Assembly: GCA_965652545.1 (NCBI GenBank)
Contig: CBFGWV010000234.1
Coordinates: forward strand, 1 to 7,681
Length of the DNA stretch: 7,681 nt
From: CBFGWV01 sp965652545
GTDB lineage: Bacteria; Pseudomonadota; Gammaproteobacteria; Competibacterales; Competibacteraceae
Reading direction: 5' to 3'
Position 1 is the first letter of the stretch. Every line of letters starts with the position of its first letter. The notes beneath the pieces were generated by a model. That model did no database searches, was not told the origin of the DNA, and saw nothing but the letters and a program-made list of their open reading frames with translations. A program made the position numbers and the translations under genes. Below, one piece after another: positions 6,774 through 7,681 of the stretch.

Positions 6774-6803
6774 TTGACCCAGGAACATACCTCTATACAG
6801 AAT
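6774..6803 (+). promoter_or_regulatory. Candidate promoter of the LysR regulator gene
   Basis: TTGACC (6774-6779) is followed after 18 bp by CAGAAT (6798-6803), giving a predicted start near 6810. The better-looking TATACA at 6794-6799 is only 14 bp from TTGACC, which is too short a spacer. The -10 lies inside the proposed LysR operator, which would allow autorepression. Confidence 0.33.
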
Positions 6804-6815
6804 CCTTATAGGATT
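6793..6815. promoter_or_regulatory. Candidate LysR-type operator (two overlapping dyads)
   Basis: CTATA-N9-TATAG (6793-6811) is a perfect interrupted palindrome containing the T-N11-A core (T6796, A6808) typical of LysR recognition sites. Overlapping it, AATCC-N5-GGATT (6801-6815) is a second perfect dyad. The first dyad is centred near -64 from the predicted operon start, the classical position of a LysR recognition site, and covers the predicted lysR -10. Confidence 0.5.
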
Positions 6816-6831
6816 GCGAATAGGGCACGGT

Positions 6832-7681
6832 GTGAATTTCCGTCAGTTGGAGACGTTCAGGGCCGTGATGATCACCGGCTCGACCGTGCGCGCGGCCGAG
6901 CTCATGCAAATCACCCAGCCGGCCGTAAGCCGCAACCTGGCGGAGCTGGAGGCCGCGGTCGGCTTTGCGCTGTTCGACCGGGTACGCGGGCGGCTGGTGC
7001 CGACGCCGGAGGGGCAGATGTTCTTTCGCGAGGTCGACCAGAGCTTCCGCGGGCTGGACCAGCTGCGCGCCTCGGCGGCGACCATTCGCGACTTCGGCTC
7101 CGGCAGCATCAAGGTCGGCAGCCTTGCCGCCCTGGGCTCGACACTGGTGCCCAAGGCGATCCGACGGTTTCAGATCGACTATCCAAAGACCAAGATCACC
7201 TTGCAGGTGCTCTCCTCGTCGAACATTCGCAACCGTGTGGCCGATGGGCAGTTCGATATCGGCATCGCCGCGGACGAGGTGGACCTCTCCGGAGTCGACT
7301 CACAGGTCTTCGGCAGTTTTCCGGCCGTCTGCGCCATCCCGCCCGGCCACCCGCTGGGGCACAAACGCACGGTCACGCCGCAGGATCTCGACGGCCTGCC
7401 GATGCTCGGCCTCTCGCCCGAGGACCGGGCCCGGCACCGGCTGGCGCGGGTGTTGGAGGCGGCCGGGGTGAAGGCGGACTATGTGGTGGAGACGCCCAAT
7501 TCGGCGACCATCTGCGCCCTGGCGCTGGAGGGTGTCGGCATCGGCCTGGTCAACCCGCTATGCACCGACGGGTACCCGGAGCGCGGGCTCATCCTGCGGC
7601 CGTTTGTACCGCCGGTGAGTTTCAAGTGCTATCTGCTGTTCCGGCCCGATACGCAGAAGGCACAGTTGGTGCGTGCGTTCA
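6832..7681 (+). CDS. LysR-family transcriptional regulator (3' end outside window)
   Basis: A DNA-binding regulator with 283 residues visible; the typical family length is about 300, so only the last few residues are missing. The start is GTG at 6832 with AGGG 6 nt upstream, giving the canonical opening MNFRQLETFRAVM. The winged helix-turn-helix occupies residues 1-60, with the HTH around 18-37 (TVRAAELMQITQPAVSRNLA), followed by the linker helix (about 60-90) and a periplasmic-binding-protein-like effector domain from about 92 (GSIKVGSLAALGSTLVPKAI). The N-terminal FRAVMITGSTVRAAELM and EVDQSFRGLDQL recall the OccR/NocR branch, regulators of opine and amino-acid catabolism with amino-acid-type co-inducers; this assignment is from memory of those sequences. 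Divergent placement makes the lyase-aap operon its likely target and a sulfur amino acid or a product of it a plausible co-inducer (inference). Confidence 0.92.
   Translation, partial: MNFRQLETFRAVMITGSTVRAAELMQITQPAVSRNLAELEAAVGFALFDRVRGRLVPTPEGQMFFREVDQSFRGLDQLRASAATIRDFGSGSIKVGSLAALGSTLVPKAIRRFQIDYPKTKITLQVLSSSNIRNRVADGQFDIGIAADEVDLSGVDSQVFGSFPAVCAIPPGHPLGHKRTVTPQDLDGLPMLGLSPEDRARHRLARVLEAAGVKADYVVETPNSATICALALEGVGIGLVNPLCTDGYPERGLILRPFVPPVSFKCYLLFRPDTQKAQLVRAF

Larger units (their letters stand above)
6719..6831. promoter_or_regulatory. Divergent promoter/operator region, lyase-aap operon versus lysR
   Basis: This 113-base gap between divergently oriented starts is clearly more A/T-rich than the flanking genes. 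It contains plausible promoters in both directions, the lyase ribosome site (AGGAG at 6724-6728 on -), the lysR ribosome site (AGGG at 6822-6825 on +) and overlapping dyads at 6793-6815. A LysR gene beside a divergent target with a shared operator is the standard arrangement for this family. Confidence 0.75.

Overview
The window is about 7.7 kb of GC-rich bacterial DNA with strong G/C preference at third codon positions. It suggests a high-GC proteobacterium. The GTAG-type REP hairpins between genes recall Pseudomonas, Xanthomonas and Halomonas relatives, so a gammaproteobacterium is my best guess, held with low confidence.

Layout. (1) Bases 106-1065, + strand: an orphan protein of 319 aa carrying an HExxH zinc-protease motif and no other recognisable family feature. 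(2) Bases 1066-1475: a 410-base convergent intergenic region filled by two near-identical copies of a ~130 bp palindromic element. Each copy consists of two inverted REP hairpins (a BIME-like unit). (3) Bases 1476-6718, - strand: a compact five-gene operon. Read 5' to 3', it is a cystathionine beta-lyase-type PLP enzyme (metC-like), then a periplasmic binding protein, two permeases and an ATPase, which together match the general L-amino acid ABC transporter AapJQMP. Gaps are 23 and 14 nt, followed by two start/stop overlaps. (4) Bases 6719-6831: a 113-base divergent promoter region holding a LysR-type dyad. (5) Bases 6832 to the right edge, + strand: a LysR-family regulator, cut off by the window end.

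Working together: AapJ binds amino acids in the periplasm, AapQ and AapM form the membrane channel, AapP powers uptake, and the PLP lyase could cleave an imported sulfur amino acid in the cytoplasm (cystathionine, cystine or a related thioether) to a thiol, pyruvate and ammonia. The divergent LysR protein is the likely local regulator. Its candidate operator is centred about 64 bp upstream of a predicted start for the operon and overlaps its own predicted -10, the classical arrangement for activation plus autorepression. Most of this is well-known biology. The parts that deserve a second look are the lyase/transporter/regulator module as a possible dedicated sulfur-amino-acid system, an altered PLP-phosphate motif in the lyase, the doubled REP element, and the orphan HExxH protein.
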